From positions 1-11,258 of the forward strand of contig CAJWIZ010000012.1 of assembly GCA_913041805.1 (NCBI GenBank): a stretch of DNA of 11,258 nt, read 5' to 3'. The stretch is from an uncultured Prochlorococcus sp. Its GTDB lineage: Bacteria; Cyanobacteriota; Cyanobacteriia; PCC-6307; Cyanobiaceae. This document shows positions 1 to 9,116 of the stretch, piece after piece; within the stretch, counting starts at the first letter, position 1, and the number at the start of each line of letters is the position of its first letter. The translations under genes were made by a program, and so were the position numbers. Under the pieces are notes generated by a model. The model worked only from the letters and a program-made list of their open reading frames with translations, had not been told where the DNA came from and did not search any database.

Positions 1-616
1 CTAGATGGCTTTCGAGATCATTGATAAGAGTTTTTCTTGAAGAAGGAACCACTATTGAATCTTCTTGACCTTGAATAACCAGCACTCGTGCGTGTGTTGA
101 CAACCCTTCGGGTAGTTTTTGGGTGGCGATGAGTAATTTTAGATCCGCTATTAGTTTTTCGCGTCCCTCAATGGACAACCCTCGTGTAATTGGCCCTGGT
201 TGAATTTTTTGGGGTGATTCTGGTTGACAAGCTTTTAAGAGGAAATTCTTTAGCATGTTTTTTTCCTTAGTTGTACCAAGATGCTTTTGCATGCCTGCTA
301 GAGCAGTTTTTAGAGAACGGTTCTCTTTCCCATCTGGTATGAAGCTACTGAAGCTCGAGAGTAAAACCACATCTGTAGCCTTGCTCAAAATCTGATTGTC
401 AATGAGATGAAGGCCAAGAGAATGTGCAATTACAACACGTTTTGTATGACTATCTTTTGAAGGCGGTTCGCTCCAAATGGGGCTGAAAGGTTCTTTCTCC
501 CCATAACCTCGCTCAACGCTTTGCCATGCCCACTTTTTGTTGCAAAAGTATTCATCCCAAATTTGCCAGCTATTGCTATCGCCACCCCATCCGTGCATGG
601 CGATGACTTCTTTCAT
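1..616 (-). CDS. bioK: BioK-like pimeloyl-ACP methyl ester carboxylesterase, partial (C-terminus off the left edge)
   Basis: Reading the minus strand from ATG at 616 gives 205 open codons that run off the window. The fold signs are those of an alpha/beta hydrolase: an oxyanion-hole HGWGG at residues 8-12, a nucleophile elbow AHSLG at 64-68 with Ser66, and a late strand VLVIQGQED at 178-186 whose Asp186 fits the acid of the triad. The catalytic His would lie beyond the edge. The elbow has Ala where the usual GxSxG has Gly. The start overlaps the bioF stop in an ATGA, so the two are translationally coupled. Position after bioF in a marine cyanobacterium matches BioK, the isofunctional replacement for E. 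coli BioH, which would cleave the methyl ester of pimeloyl-ACP to end pimelate synthesis. The hydrolase fold is certain; the BioK name rests on context and lineage. Confidence 0.8.
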   Translation of the reverse strand, partial: MKEVIAMHGWGGDSNSWQIWDEYFCNKKWAWQSVERGYGEKEPFSPIWSEPPSKDSHTKRVVIAHSLGLHLIDNQILSKATDVVLLSSFSSFIPDGKENRSLKTALAGMQKHLGTTKEKNMLKNFLLKACQPESPQKIQPGPITRGLSIEGREKLIADLKLLIATQKLPEGLSTHARVLVIQGQEDSIVVPSSRKTLINDLESHL

Positions 617-1755
617 TGTGGCTTAAGCGTATTGAGCAGTTTACTTAATGTTCCGTTGGGAAGATCTCTACGGAGTACTAATCGCAAACGTGATGTACCT
701 TCTGGAACTGTAGGAGGTCGAATGGCCACGCTTAATAAACCAGCTTTTTCTAGTTGATTTTGACAAAAAAGAGCTTCTTGGTCTGTACCTAGGATTAGTG
801 GCAGAATTGGTCCATTGCCTGAGGGACATTTCCAGCCTTTTGATGAGAGTTGACAACGCCAATGTTCAGAACGTTTTTGCAGATTAAGAACCCATTCTGG
901 ATGACTCTTGATTAAGGTTAAGGCTGCTAATGCGGCACCAGCCAATGGTGGTGCCAATGCTGTGCTGTAACGAAAAGCTCCGCTTGTTTGAAGTAGATAT
1001 TCGCGCATCCTTTTGCTGGTAGCTAAGAAGGCCCCTCCACTTCCAAATGCCTTTCCAAAGGTTCCGCTCAATATTGTTATTGGTGCTGACGTTTGATGGC
1101 AAAGGCCTTGTCCCTTGTTCCCCATCGTTCCTATTGCGTGTGCTTCATCCACCAGAAGTTCGGCTCCAAATTGTTCGCATAGAATTGCAATTGCCTTAAG
1201 TGGAGGGCTAGTGCCTTCCATACTGAATAAGCTTTCTGTGAGAACAACTGGTTTTTTCTTGGATTGTTTATTTTTTAAGAGCTTTAAATGTCTTTCCAAA
1301 TCATTGAGATCATTGTGCGCAAATCGTTTTAATTTTGCACCACTAGCTTTAACGCCTATTAAAAGAGAATGATGAATAAGCCTGTCTGCAATAACGGTTG
1401 TAGATCTATCTGCCAGACCAATTACTGCAGCAATGTTTGCTTGAAAGCCACTAGGGAATAACAACACACTTTCCTGACCAAGCCAACTAGCTAGTTCTTC
1501 TTCTAATTTGTGATGAATTGGTCTACTCCCAGTAACGAGACGAGAGGCTCCAGCTCCTACACCATCTTTATTCATTATCACTTGAGCTGCTTTTATGAGG
1601 CTTGGATGCCGGCTGAGTCCTAAATAATCGTTACTAGCTAGATCTAACAATGATTTTGAGTGATGAGCTTGCTTCTCTCCTGTTAATTCGGCAGGTCCTT
1701 CTCCGCAACTCCAGGTCCTTAAGACTCGACGTCTAGAGAGGGGAATGTCTTCCAT
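613..1755 (-). CDS. bioF: 8-amino-7-oxononanoate synthase (BioF)
   Basis: This is a PLP enzyme that condenses pimeloyl-ACP or pimeloyl-CoA with L-alanine to 8-amino-7-oxononanoate, the first step of the biotin ring. Numbering from a possible TTG at 1785, the alpha-oxoamine synthase marks are SNDYLGL (51-57), GAGASRLVTG (77-86), DRLIHHS with the stacking His138, DEAHAIG with PLP-binding Asp213 and His216, and SGTFGKAFGS with the Schiff-base Lys245. I prefer the ATG at 1755 (380 aa, close to the 384 aa of E. coli BioF). The TTG ten codons upstream has no Shine-Dalgarno and adds unconserved residues; the ATG has only a weak, close GGAAAA. The stop overlaps the start of the bioK-like gene by 4 bp. 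The gene diverges from the helicase gene over about 127 bp. Confidence 0.95.
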   Translation of the reverse strand: MEDIPLSRRRVLRTWSCGEGPAELTGEKQAHHSKSLLDLASNDYLGLSRHPSLIKAAQVIMNKDGVGAGASRLVTGSRPIHHKLEEELASWLGQESVLLFPSGFQANIAAVIGLADRSTTVIADRLIHHSLLIGVKASGAKLKRFAHNDLNDLERHLKLLKNKQSKKKPVVLTESLFSMEGTSPPLKAIAILCEQFGAELLVDEAHAIGTMGNKGQGLCHQTSAPITILSGTFGKAFGSGGAFLATSKRMREYLLQTSGAFRYSTALAPPLAGAALAALTLIKSHPEWVLNLQKRSEHWRCQLSSKGWKCPSGNGPILPLILGTDQEALFCQNQLEKAGLLSVAIRPPTVPEGTSRLRLVLRRDLPNGTLSKLLNTLKPQ

Positions 1756-1817
1756 TTTTCCAGTATGCGAGTTGCTGAGTTTCAATTGCTTTGCGATGTT
1801 TGCTTCAGTGTTGGTTC

Positions 1818-1827
1818 AAAGATCTTT
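1818..1827. other. 10-bp perfect palindrome in the bioF/helicase divergent region
   Basis: AAAGATCTTT is a perfect inverted repeat in the short space between divergent bioF and the helicase gene, 56 bp before the helicase ATG. It could be an operator or could be chance in AT-rich DNA. I could not place good -35 and -10 hexamers for either gene around it. Confidence 0.2.
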
Positions 1828-1882
1828 CTACTAGTGAAGATATTTCATCAGATGCCTATCAAAGCTCTATAGGATTTAGTAG

Positions 1883-4663
1883 ATGAGTTCAATGGCGAAC
1901 GTTACGACTGCTAAAGATCTCTTCAATATTGATTTAGATCCTTCAGCGATCTTTTCTTTCCCACTGGACTCTTTTCAACTTGATGCTATTGATGCTTTGA
2001 ATCAAGGCCATTCAGTTGTTGTTAGTGCTCCTACCGGATCTGGAAAAACTTTGGTGGGTGAATATGCCATTTACAGAGCTCTTGCTCATAAAAAGAAGGT
2101 TTTTTATACAACTCCGCTTAAGGCACTATCTAATCAGAAGTTAAGGGATTTTCGTCAGCAATTTGGAGCTCATAATGTTGGACTTATGACTGGAGATCTG
2201 AGTCTGAATAGAGAAGCCTCAATCGTAGTGATGACTACTGAGATCTTTCGCAACATGCTCTATACGGAAGTTAATCCTAATGATGACCCTTTATCCGAAG
2301 TAGAGGCTGTAGTCCTTGATGAGTGTCATTACATGAATGATTCCCAACGAGGAACCGTTTGGGAGGAATCGATTATTTATTCACCTTCATCTGTTCAGAT
2401 TGTTGCTCTTTCTGCAACGGTTGCTAATGCTGGTCAGCTTACAGATTGGATTCAGCAGGTACATGGACCTACAGATTTAGTAAGTAGTGATTTTCGTCCA
2501 GTGCCATTGCTTCATAACTTCTGCAGTGCAAAGGGTTTGCATCCTTTATTGAATGAGAACGGAAAAGGATTACATCCAAATTGCAAAATCTGGAGAGCGC
2601 CAAAGGGGGGTAAACGTAAAGGTCGTTCAAACAAGCCACCTCAACCGGAGTGTCCACAAATCAGCTTTGTTATCTCTCAGATGGCTGAGAGAAAAATGTT
2701 GCCTGCTATTTACTTTATTTTTAGTCGTCGTGGATGTGACAAGGCAGTAAGGGACCTTGGCTCGATTTCTTTAGTTACTCCTCAAGAGCACCAATCTTTG
2801 AGAAAGCATTTTGAGCAATATGTTCAAAGGAATCCTGAGGCTATTCGTGAGGATCTGCATGTTGACGCCCTGTTGAGAGGAATTGCATCTCATCATGCTG
2901 GGGTGTTGCCAGCCTGGAAAGAATTGATTGAGACTTTATTTCAGCAAGGGTTGGTGAAGGTGGTTTTTGCAACCGAAACTTTGGCGGCTGGTATCAACAT
3001 GCCTGCACGCAGCACAGTGATTTCGACGTTGTCTAAGCGCACTGAAGGCGGACATAGACCGCTCATGGGGAGTGAATTCCTGCAAATGGCGGGTAGGGCA
3101 GGTCGAAGAGGCCTTGACTCTCAGGGTTTTGTAGTCACAGTACAGAGTCGCTTTGAGGGTGTTAGAGAAGCGGGATGTTTGGCTACCAGTTCTGCTGACC
3201 CTTTGATAAGTCAGTTCACACCAAGTTATGGAATGGTTCTCAATTTGTTGCAGCGTTATGAATTGGATAAAGCCAAACAGCTTGTTGAAAGAAGTTTTGG
3301 ACGCTATTTGGCCAGCTTGGATTTAGTAGAAGAGGAAGATTTGATTGAACAATTAAGACAGCAATTGGGCAATCTGCAGGGCCTGGCTGGCGATGTTTCG
3401 TGGTCAGATTTTGAAAATTATGAGAAGCATCGAGGTCGTTTGAGGGAAGAACGTCGTTTGTTGCGTATCCTTCAACAACAAGCCGCAGAGACGCTAGCCA
3501 ATGAACTGACTATGGCTTTGCAATTTGCTAGTTTTGGTACTTTGGTGAGTCTGAAAACTCCTCAGCTAAGAGGGAGAATTACACCAGCAGTAATCGTAGA
3601 CAAGTTAAGTGGGCCAGGGCAGTTTCCTCTGCTTTTGTGTCTTACTGATCAGAACCTTTGGGTTTTACTGTCTTGTAATTCGGTGGTTAGCTTATATGCA
3701 GAGTTGAGCTGTATGGAGGTAGCCAATATCGACAAACCTCAGCTGAAGCGACTAGGTGAATTACGACATGGTGATGAGGGAAGTAGACATTTGGCTATGG
3801 CTGTTTCACAGATGGCAAAACTACATCAAATGACCACTCCTCAATATGATCTCGCTGGGGAAGTACTGGCGCAAGCAGAGTTAGTAAAAGGTCTTGAAAA
3901 TAAATTAGAGGATCTTCCAGCTCATCGTTGGGGAGATCGCAAAAAGCTCAAGAAGCATCGTCGCCGTATGGAAGAGCTAGAGCTAGAGATTAAAGAACGT
4001 CAGCAATTTCTTCATGACCGAGCGAATCGTCATTGGGAGATGTTCTTAGCACTAATAGAAATCTTGAGGCACTTTGGCTGTCTCGTTGATATTCTCCCAA
4101 CTGAAATTGGGAGAACAGTGGCTTCTTTACGGGGTGATAATGAACTTTGGCTTGGTCTTGCATTGATGAGTGGTCATCTGGATGAGTTACAGCCATCTGC
4201 TTTGGCAGCAGTGTTTGAGGCGATAAGTACTGAAGTTAATCGTCCTGATCTATGGAGTGGTTATCAGAATCCATCAAGTGCTGAGGAGGCTTTGCTTGAT
4301 CTTGCGGGCCTTAGACGTGAGTTATTACGTGCTCAAGAGAGAGCTCAAGTAGTGATACCAGTTTGGTATGAACCAGAACTAATGGGACTGGTAGAAGCTT
4401 GGGCTCTTGGTACATCATGGAGTGAACTAATTTCGAACACCTCACTAGATGAAGGTGATGTAGTACGAATTTTGCGGAGAACAGTAGACCTCCTTTCACA
4501 AGTTCCCTATTGCGAGGCGATTAGTAATCAATTGCGAATTAATGCTCGCTTGGCTTTAAAAGCGATTAATCGATTCCCAGTTTGTGAAGCAGAAGATCTT
4601 TTAGTGGAATCAATGAAGGAAGTTAAAGCTTCCAACCCAGCAACTGAAAGAAAAACTACATAA
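1883..4663 (+). CDS. Ski2/Mtr4-like DExH-box RNA helicase with C-terminal DSHCT domain
   Basis: This 926-aa superfamily II helicase belongs to the Ski2/Mtr4 (Dob10) group, ATP-driven RNA unwinders that in eukaryotes feed the exosome; ISE2 is a chloroplast relative. Motifs in order are FQLDAIDAL (31-39, Q-like region), APTGSGKT (49-56, motif I, Lys55), TTPLKAL (76-82, Ia), DECH (146-149, motif II), SAT (177-179, III), HHAGVLP (337-343), TETLAAGINMPA (364-375, V) and QMAGRAGRRG (401-410, VI). A basic helical stretch near 678-718 precedes a DSHCT-type region from about 730 to the end. The insert at about 235-255 (KGGKRKGR) is basic and may touch RNA. AGGA at 1871-1874 lies 8 nt before the ATG and supports this start; Met4 (1892) is an alternative. 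The cyanobacterial substrate is not deducible from sequence. No frameshift was seen. Confidence 0.95.
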   Translation: MSSMANVTTAKDLFNIDLDPSAIFSFPLDSFQLDAIDALNQGHSVVVSAPTGSGKTLVGEYAIYRALAHKKKVFYTTPLKALSNQKLRDFRQQFGAHNVGLMTGDLSLNREASIVVMTTEIFRNMLYTEVNPNDDPLSEVEAVVLDECHYMNDSQRGTVWEESIIYSPSSVQIVALSATVANAGQLTDWIQQVHGPTDLVSSDFRPVPLLHNFCSAKGLHPLLNENGKGLHPNCKIWRAPKGGKRKGRSNKPPQPECPQISFVISQMAERKMLPAIYFIFSRRGCDKAVRDLGSISLVTPQEHQSLRKHFEQYVQRNPEAIREDLHVDALLRGIASHHAGVLPAWKELIETLFQQGLVKVVFATETLAAGINMPARSTVISTLSKRTEGGHRPLMGSEFLQMAGRAGRRGLDSQGFVVTVQSRFEGVREAGCLATSSADPLISQFTPSYGMVLNLLQRYELDKAKQLVERSFGRYLASLDLVEEEDLIEQLRQQLGNLQGLAGDVSWSDFENYEKHRGRLREERRLLRILQQQAAETLANELTMALQFASFGTLVSLKTPQLRGRITPAVIVDKLSGPGQFPLLLCLTDQNLWVLLSCNSVVSLYAELSCMEVANIDKPQLKRLGELRHGDEGSRHLAMAVSQMAKLHQMTTPQYDLAGEVLAQAELVKGLENKLEDLPAHRWGDRKKLKKHRRRMEELELEIKERQQFLHDRANRHWEMFLALIEILRHFGCLVDILPTEIGRTVASLRGDNELWLGLALMSGHLDELQPSALAAVFEAISTEVNRPDLWSGYQNPSSAEEALLDLAGLRRELLRAQERAQVVIPVWYEPELMGLVEAWALGTSWSELISNTSLDEGDVVRILRRTVDLLSQVPYCEAISNQLRINARLALKAINRFPVCEAEDLLVESMKEVKASNPATERKTT

Positions 4664-4676
4664 TCAAAAGGTCGTC

Positions 4677-6077
4677 TTAGGATTCTTTTGGACTTGTCAT
4701 TGATGCTGGATCGATCATGCGATCGAAATCAGCTTCATTTAAATAGCCAAGTTTTTTTGTTGCTTCACGTAGATTGATGTTTTCTTGGTGTGCCATTCGA
4801 GCAATTTCACTTGCTTTCTCGTAACCGATTTGTGGAGCCAAGGCAGTTACTAGCATTAGAGATCTATCTAAATCACTCTTGATTTTTGATAGATTTGGCT
4901 TTATTCCTATCAGCATTGCTGTTCTGCAACTCTTACAAGCATCATGAAGTAAGTCGATGCTATGTAAAAGATTAAAACCAATTAGTGGTTTGTAGGCATT
5001 CATTTGTAGGTGCCCACCGCTACCCGCCATTGCGACTGCAGCATCAAGACCCATAACTTGAGTGCATACCATTGCCATGGCTTCACATTGTGTGGGGTTG
5101 ACTTTACCGGGCATTATTGAGCTGCCAGGTTCATTCTCGGGTAGATTTAGTTCACCTAAACCTGCCCGTGGCCCACAAGCCAAAAGCCGAATATCATTGA
5201 CTATTTTCAAAAGGGTTACTGCCAAAAGTCTAAGTTGAGACATTGCATTTACTAAGCCATCATGGCTTGCCATGATGGCAAACTTGTTAGGTGCAGATTT
5301 GAATGGAATAGCTGTGAGTCTTGAGATTTCTGCAGTAATTTCCAAGTCAAATTGATAAGGTGCATTCAGGCCTGTGCCGACGGCAGTGCCACCTAATGGA
5401 AGTTCGTAGAGCTCTTCTAATGTCCCCTCGATACGACAATATGCTGCTGCAATTTGATCTTTCCATGCAGAAGCTTCTTGTCCCAGTGTTATTGGGACAG
5501 CATCTTGTAGATGAGTCCTGCCAATTTTGATTATTTCATCCCATTCACAACTTTTTTGTGCCAAAACGTCAATTAATTGCGCTATTTCTGGCAATAGCTT
5601 TTTTCTAATTCCTTCAACAGTTGCGATATGAATAGCAGCAGGGAAGGTGTCATTAGTTGATTGTGATTGGTTGACATCATCATTTGGATGTACTGGTCTA
5701 TGACTACCTAAGGGCTCACCATTTGCTTTTGATGCAATATTGCTAATTACTTCGTTGACATTCATGTTGGTTTGAGTGCCACTTCCTGTTTGCCAGACTC
5801 TTAATGGAAAGTGGTCATCATGAAGTCCATTAGCTATTTCATCAGCTGCTTTGACGATGGAACGTCTTTTTTTTTCATCAAGGCTTGCCAAATGGCCATT
5901 CACGGTTGCGGCAGCACGCTTGATTTTGGCTAGTGCATAAATGAGCTCTTTTGGAATCTTATCTTCGCTGATCGAGAAATTTAAAAGAGATCTTTGTGTT
6001 TGAGCTCCCCACAGCGACTCATTTGGGACCTCAATTGGGCCCATACTGTCATGCTCGATGCGAAATAGTTCAGACAT
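4677..6077 (-). CDS. fumC: Fumarate hydratase class II (FumC)
   Basis: This 466-aa cytosolic, iron-independent fumarase interconverts fumarate and L-malate as a homotetramer. It has every active-site segment: TGSGTQTNMNVNEV (97-110), the B-site loop HPNDDVNQSQSTND (130-143), GRTHLQDA with His189, and the superfamily signature GSSIMPGKVNP (318-328), where Ser319 and Lys325 match Ser318 and Lys324 of E. coli FumC. Length is normal for the family. ATG at 6077 is the natural start, though no Shine-Dalgarno is visible; the leader instead carries repeats of CTTCC(C)TA (separate entry). Its stop is 13 bp from the stop of the convergent helicase gene. It lies 156 bp downstream of purB in the same direction, which makes a source of fumarate and its consumer neighbours. 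Confidence 0.97.
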   Translation of the reverse strand: MSELFRIEHDSMGPIEVPNESLWGAQTQRSLLNFSISEDKIPKELIYALAKIKRAAATVNGHLASLDEKKRRSIVKAADEIANGLHDDHFPLRVWQTGSGTQTNMNVNEVISNIASKANGEPLGSHRPVHPNDDVNQSQSTNDTFPAAIHIATVEGIRKKLLPEIAQLIDVLAQKSCEWDEIIKIGRTHLQDAVPITLGQEASAWKDQIAAAYCRIEGTLEELYELPLGGTAVGTGLNAPYQFDLEITAEISRLTAIPFKSAPNKFAIMASHDGLVNAMSQLRLLAVTLLKIVNDIRLLACGPRAGLGELNLPENEPGSSIMPGKVNPTQCEAMAMVCTQVMGLDAAVAMAGSGGHLQMNAYKPLIGFNLLHSIDLLHDACKSCRTAMLIGIKPNLSKIKSDLDRSLMLVTALAPQIGYEKASEIARMAHQENINLREATKKLGYLNEADFDRMIDPASMTSPKES

Positions 6078-6089
6078 CTAATTGCTTGG

Positions 6090-6125
6090 TAGGGAAGATG
6101 GTCGCTGTTAGGAAGCCCTAGGAAG
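6090..6125 (-). repeat. Iterated CTTCC(C)TA motif in the fumC leader
   Basis: On the fumC strand three copies occur before the ATG: CTTCCTA (6125-6119), CTTCCTA (6115-6109) and CTTCCCTA (6097-6090). The first two start 10 bp apart, about one helical turn. The outer two also share longer context, giving a 12-of-14 match between plus-strand 6093-6106 and 6121-6134. The last copy ends 12 nt before the start codon. The sequence is plain; a role as protein or RNA binding site is inference. Confidence 0.45.
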
Positions 6126-6233
6126 ATAGTCGTTCTTGAGTTTTTTTAAGGGTTTCGACAGCCTTATTTGAATAGTATCTTCCAGAGTTAAAAACATAGG
6201 AACTAACGTATGAACTTTCAGCTGACCTCTTTA

Positions 6234-7529
6234 TCAAATACCAAGCCGGTCCCATATGACATGTAGGTTGGCTTGGTGAATTTCAGTGTCAAAACATTTA
6301 GCCAGCTGATTTGGGGTTAAGCGTTCAATCACTTCTTGGTCTGATTGAAGATTTGCTTGAAAGTCTCCTCCTTCTTTGTTCCATGCGGTGTGGGCATTTC
6401 TTTGGACTATTTGATAGGCCGACTCTCTACTCATTCCACTATCAATCAGTGCTAATAGCACTCTTTGACTAAAGACCACGCCACCATAGATATTCATATT
6501 GCGGAGCATGTTTTTTGGATAGACCCCTAGTCCTTTAATGATTTCAGTCATTTCTCTAAGCATGAAATGAAGTGTAATAGAGGTATCTGGCAGCATCATG
6601 CGCTCAATAGAACTGTGACTTATATCCCTTTCATGCCAAAGGGCAATATTCTCTAATGATGCGACAACGTAGCTCCTTAGAACTCTTGCAAGACCACTTA
6701 TTCGCTCACTGCGAATAGGGTTTCGCTTATGAGGCATTGCAGAACTGCCTTTTTGGCCTTTAGCAAAACTTTCTTCGACTTCCAGAACATCAGTACGCTG
6801 AAGGTTTCTGATCTCAGTAGCGAAACGATCTAATGATGATCCAATGAGAGCAAGTGTTTGAACATAATCCGCATGTCTGTCTCTAGAAATAACCTGTGTG
6901 CTGGCGGTATCAGCTTGGAGATTCAAACTTTCGCAAGTTAGTTTTTCTACCTCTGGATCTGTATTTGCATAAGTACCCATAGCACCACTTATCTGACCTA
7001 CTGAGATATCGTCTTGCAGACGTATTAGTCGCTCGAGATTTCTATTCGTTTCTGCTAACCAGCCAGCGAGCTTGAATCCAAATGTGATGGGTTCGCCGTG
7101 AATTGCATGCGACCGTCCAATCATTACAGTTTTCTTATGTTGAATTGCAAGTTCCCGTATTGAACTTTTGAGATTTTTTATTTCTTTTATCAGAAGGGTT
7201 ATAGAGGCTCTTAATTGAAGGGCTAGACCAGTATCAAGTACATCACTGCTGGTCATCCCAAGATGGATAAATCGACCAGCATCACCGACATTTTCATTTA
7301 CGTTAGTTAGAAAGGCAATAACGTCATGCCTTACTTCTGACTCGATTTCAAGAATGCGTTTTGGATCAAATGTAGCTTTCTGATGAATTTGTTCCATCTC
7401 AGCTTCTGGGATGCGTCCAAGTTTGCAATTGGCTTCGCAAGCTGCTATTTCGACATCTAACCAGCTTTGATATTTGGCCTGATCGGTCCAAATATTTGCC
7501 ATTTCTGGGAGTGAGTATCGTTCTATCAA
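6234..7529 (-). CDS. purB: Adenylosuccinate lyase (PurB), TTG start
   Basis: This 431-aa lyase cleaves SAICAR to AICAR and adenylosuccinate to AMP, releasing fumarate each time. It has the superfamily signature SSAMPHKRNP (262-271, catalytic serine loop). The conserved histidines fall at the B. subtilis numbers: His68 (EVRHDV), His89 (FIHLG) and His141 (GRSHAIHG). The N-terminus IERYSLPEM is the family's conserved opening, so translation must begin at or before it. The codon there is TTG (7529), with an in-frame TAA only 6 nt upstream (7538-7536); the next Met (residue 10) would remove conserved residues. No Shine-Dalgarno is visible. It follows the 86-codon ORF by 50 bp and may share its transcript. 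FumC downstream is a paralogue in the same superfamily. Confidence 0.96.
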   Translation of the reverse strand: MIERYSLPEMANIWTDQAKYQSWLDVEIAACEANCKLGRIPEAEMEQIHQKATFDPKRILEIESEVRHDVIAFLTNVNENVGDAGRFIHLGMTSSDVLDTGLALQLRASITLLIKEIKNLKSSIRELAIQHKKTVMIGRSHAIHGEPITFGFKLAGWLAETNRNLERLIRLQDDISVGQISGAMGTYANTDPEVEKLTCESLNLQADTASTQVISRDRHADYVQTLALIGSSLDRFATEIRNLQRTDVLEVEESFAKGQKGSSAMPHKRNPIRSERISGLARVLRSYVVASLENIALWHERDISHSSIERMMLPDTSITLHFMLREMTEIIKGLGVYPKNMLRNMNIYGGVVFSQRVLLALIDSGMSRESAYQIVQRNAHTAWNKEGGDFQANLQSDQEVIERLTPNQLAKCFDTEIHQANLHVIWDRLGI

Positions 7530-7579
7530 TGGAATTTAAAGGTTAAAGATGTTAGAGCTTTGAACTTAGACCGTTGGGC

Positions 7580-7840
7580 TCATGCTGATTTAAGACGACA
7601 ATGATCTACTTCCCAATGAATGTATCTGCCCCATGATTGCTGTCTCACCCAACAGCGTCCACCTTTGCAATTAATCACTTGGAATGGAGGCAGGTCCTTC
7701 GGCTGATTATCTAGTTTTGCAAAGCTTCCTGGTGGAAGTAGCTCAAGCACAGTGGCTCTTTTGAGTTTGGATACTAAATGCAGTCGCCTGTATTTGCTCT
7801 GACAGCCTTTTTTGACTGATGTTTGGGGTTTGTCAGACAC
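7580..7840 (-). CDS. Small basic protein of unknown function upstream of purB
   Basis: I do not recognise a named family. The 86-aa product starts at GTG (7840), with an in-frame TAA immediately before it, so this is the longest possible form. The N-terminal 30 residues are rich in Lys and Arg (VKKGCQSKYRR, SKLKRA). The rest has a compact look, with PPGSFAKLDNQP near 36-47 followed by CKGGRCWVRQQSWG at 58-71 and HWEVDHCRL near the end. It holds four Cys, two of them in CxxxxC spacing, and three Trp. There is no signal peptide or membrane segment. The Trp/Gly/Cys-rich second half looks like a constrained small domain rather than chance coding. It probably shares a transcript with purB. An RNA- or nucleic-acid-binding role is a guess from charge alone. 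Confidence 0.75.
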   Translation of the reverse strand: MSDKPQTSVKKGCQSKYRRLHLVSKLKRATVLELLPPGSFAKLDNQPKDLPPFQVINCKGGRCWVRQQSWGRYIHWEVDHCRLKSA

Positions 7841-7938
7841 TTACTTGGAGTGCAGGTTGATAGATCTTCTCGGGAGAATTGTCTAATTGAGAGACTTCAG
7901 CGGTTTTTATTCGGTTTCCTGTCTGCTTTTATGAACAA
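7841..7938. other. Divergent intergenic region with two adjacent inverted repeats
   Basis: This 98-bp space separates the unknown 86-codon gene from tlyA. It contains TTCTC-GG-GAGAA (7867-7878) and, 2 bp later, GTCT-aattgag-AGAC (7881-7895). Both are short enough to be chance. I could not place a -35/-10 pair with normal spacing on either strand; TTGAGA (7887-7892) and TTTTAT (7905-7910) are only 12 bp apart. Confidence 0.25.
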
Positions 7939-9092
<1,154 letters not shown>

Positions 9093-9116
9093 TTATTTAC
9101 GAGACTAATTACCTTT

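Noticed and set aside
521..757. Plus-strand open frame of 78 codons opposite bioF/bioK
   Set aside because: It is antisense to two clear enzyme genes, has no domain features and no ribosome site.
1115..1372. Plus-strand open frame of 85 codons inside bioF
   Set aside because: It is a shadow of the bioF coding frame, with low-complexity Ser/Leu-rich composition.
6135..6233. An intrinsic terminator between purB and fumC
   Set aside because: There is an A/T run (6141-6149) but no stable GC stem next to it on either strand.
7887..7910. TTGAGA and TTTTAT as a tlyA promoter
   Set aside because: The two hexamers are only 12 bp apart, too close for a sigma-70 type promoter.
9095..9108. A second GT-N10-AC match (GTCTCGTAAATAAC, minus strand) directly upstream of glnB as an NtcA site
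   Set aside because: It matches only four of the six consensus bases and ends 14-17 nt before the glnB ATG, leaving no room for a -10 hexamer and a start site.
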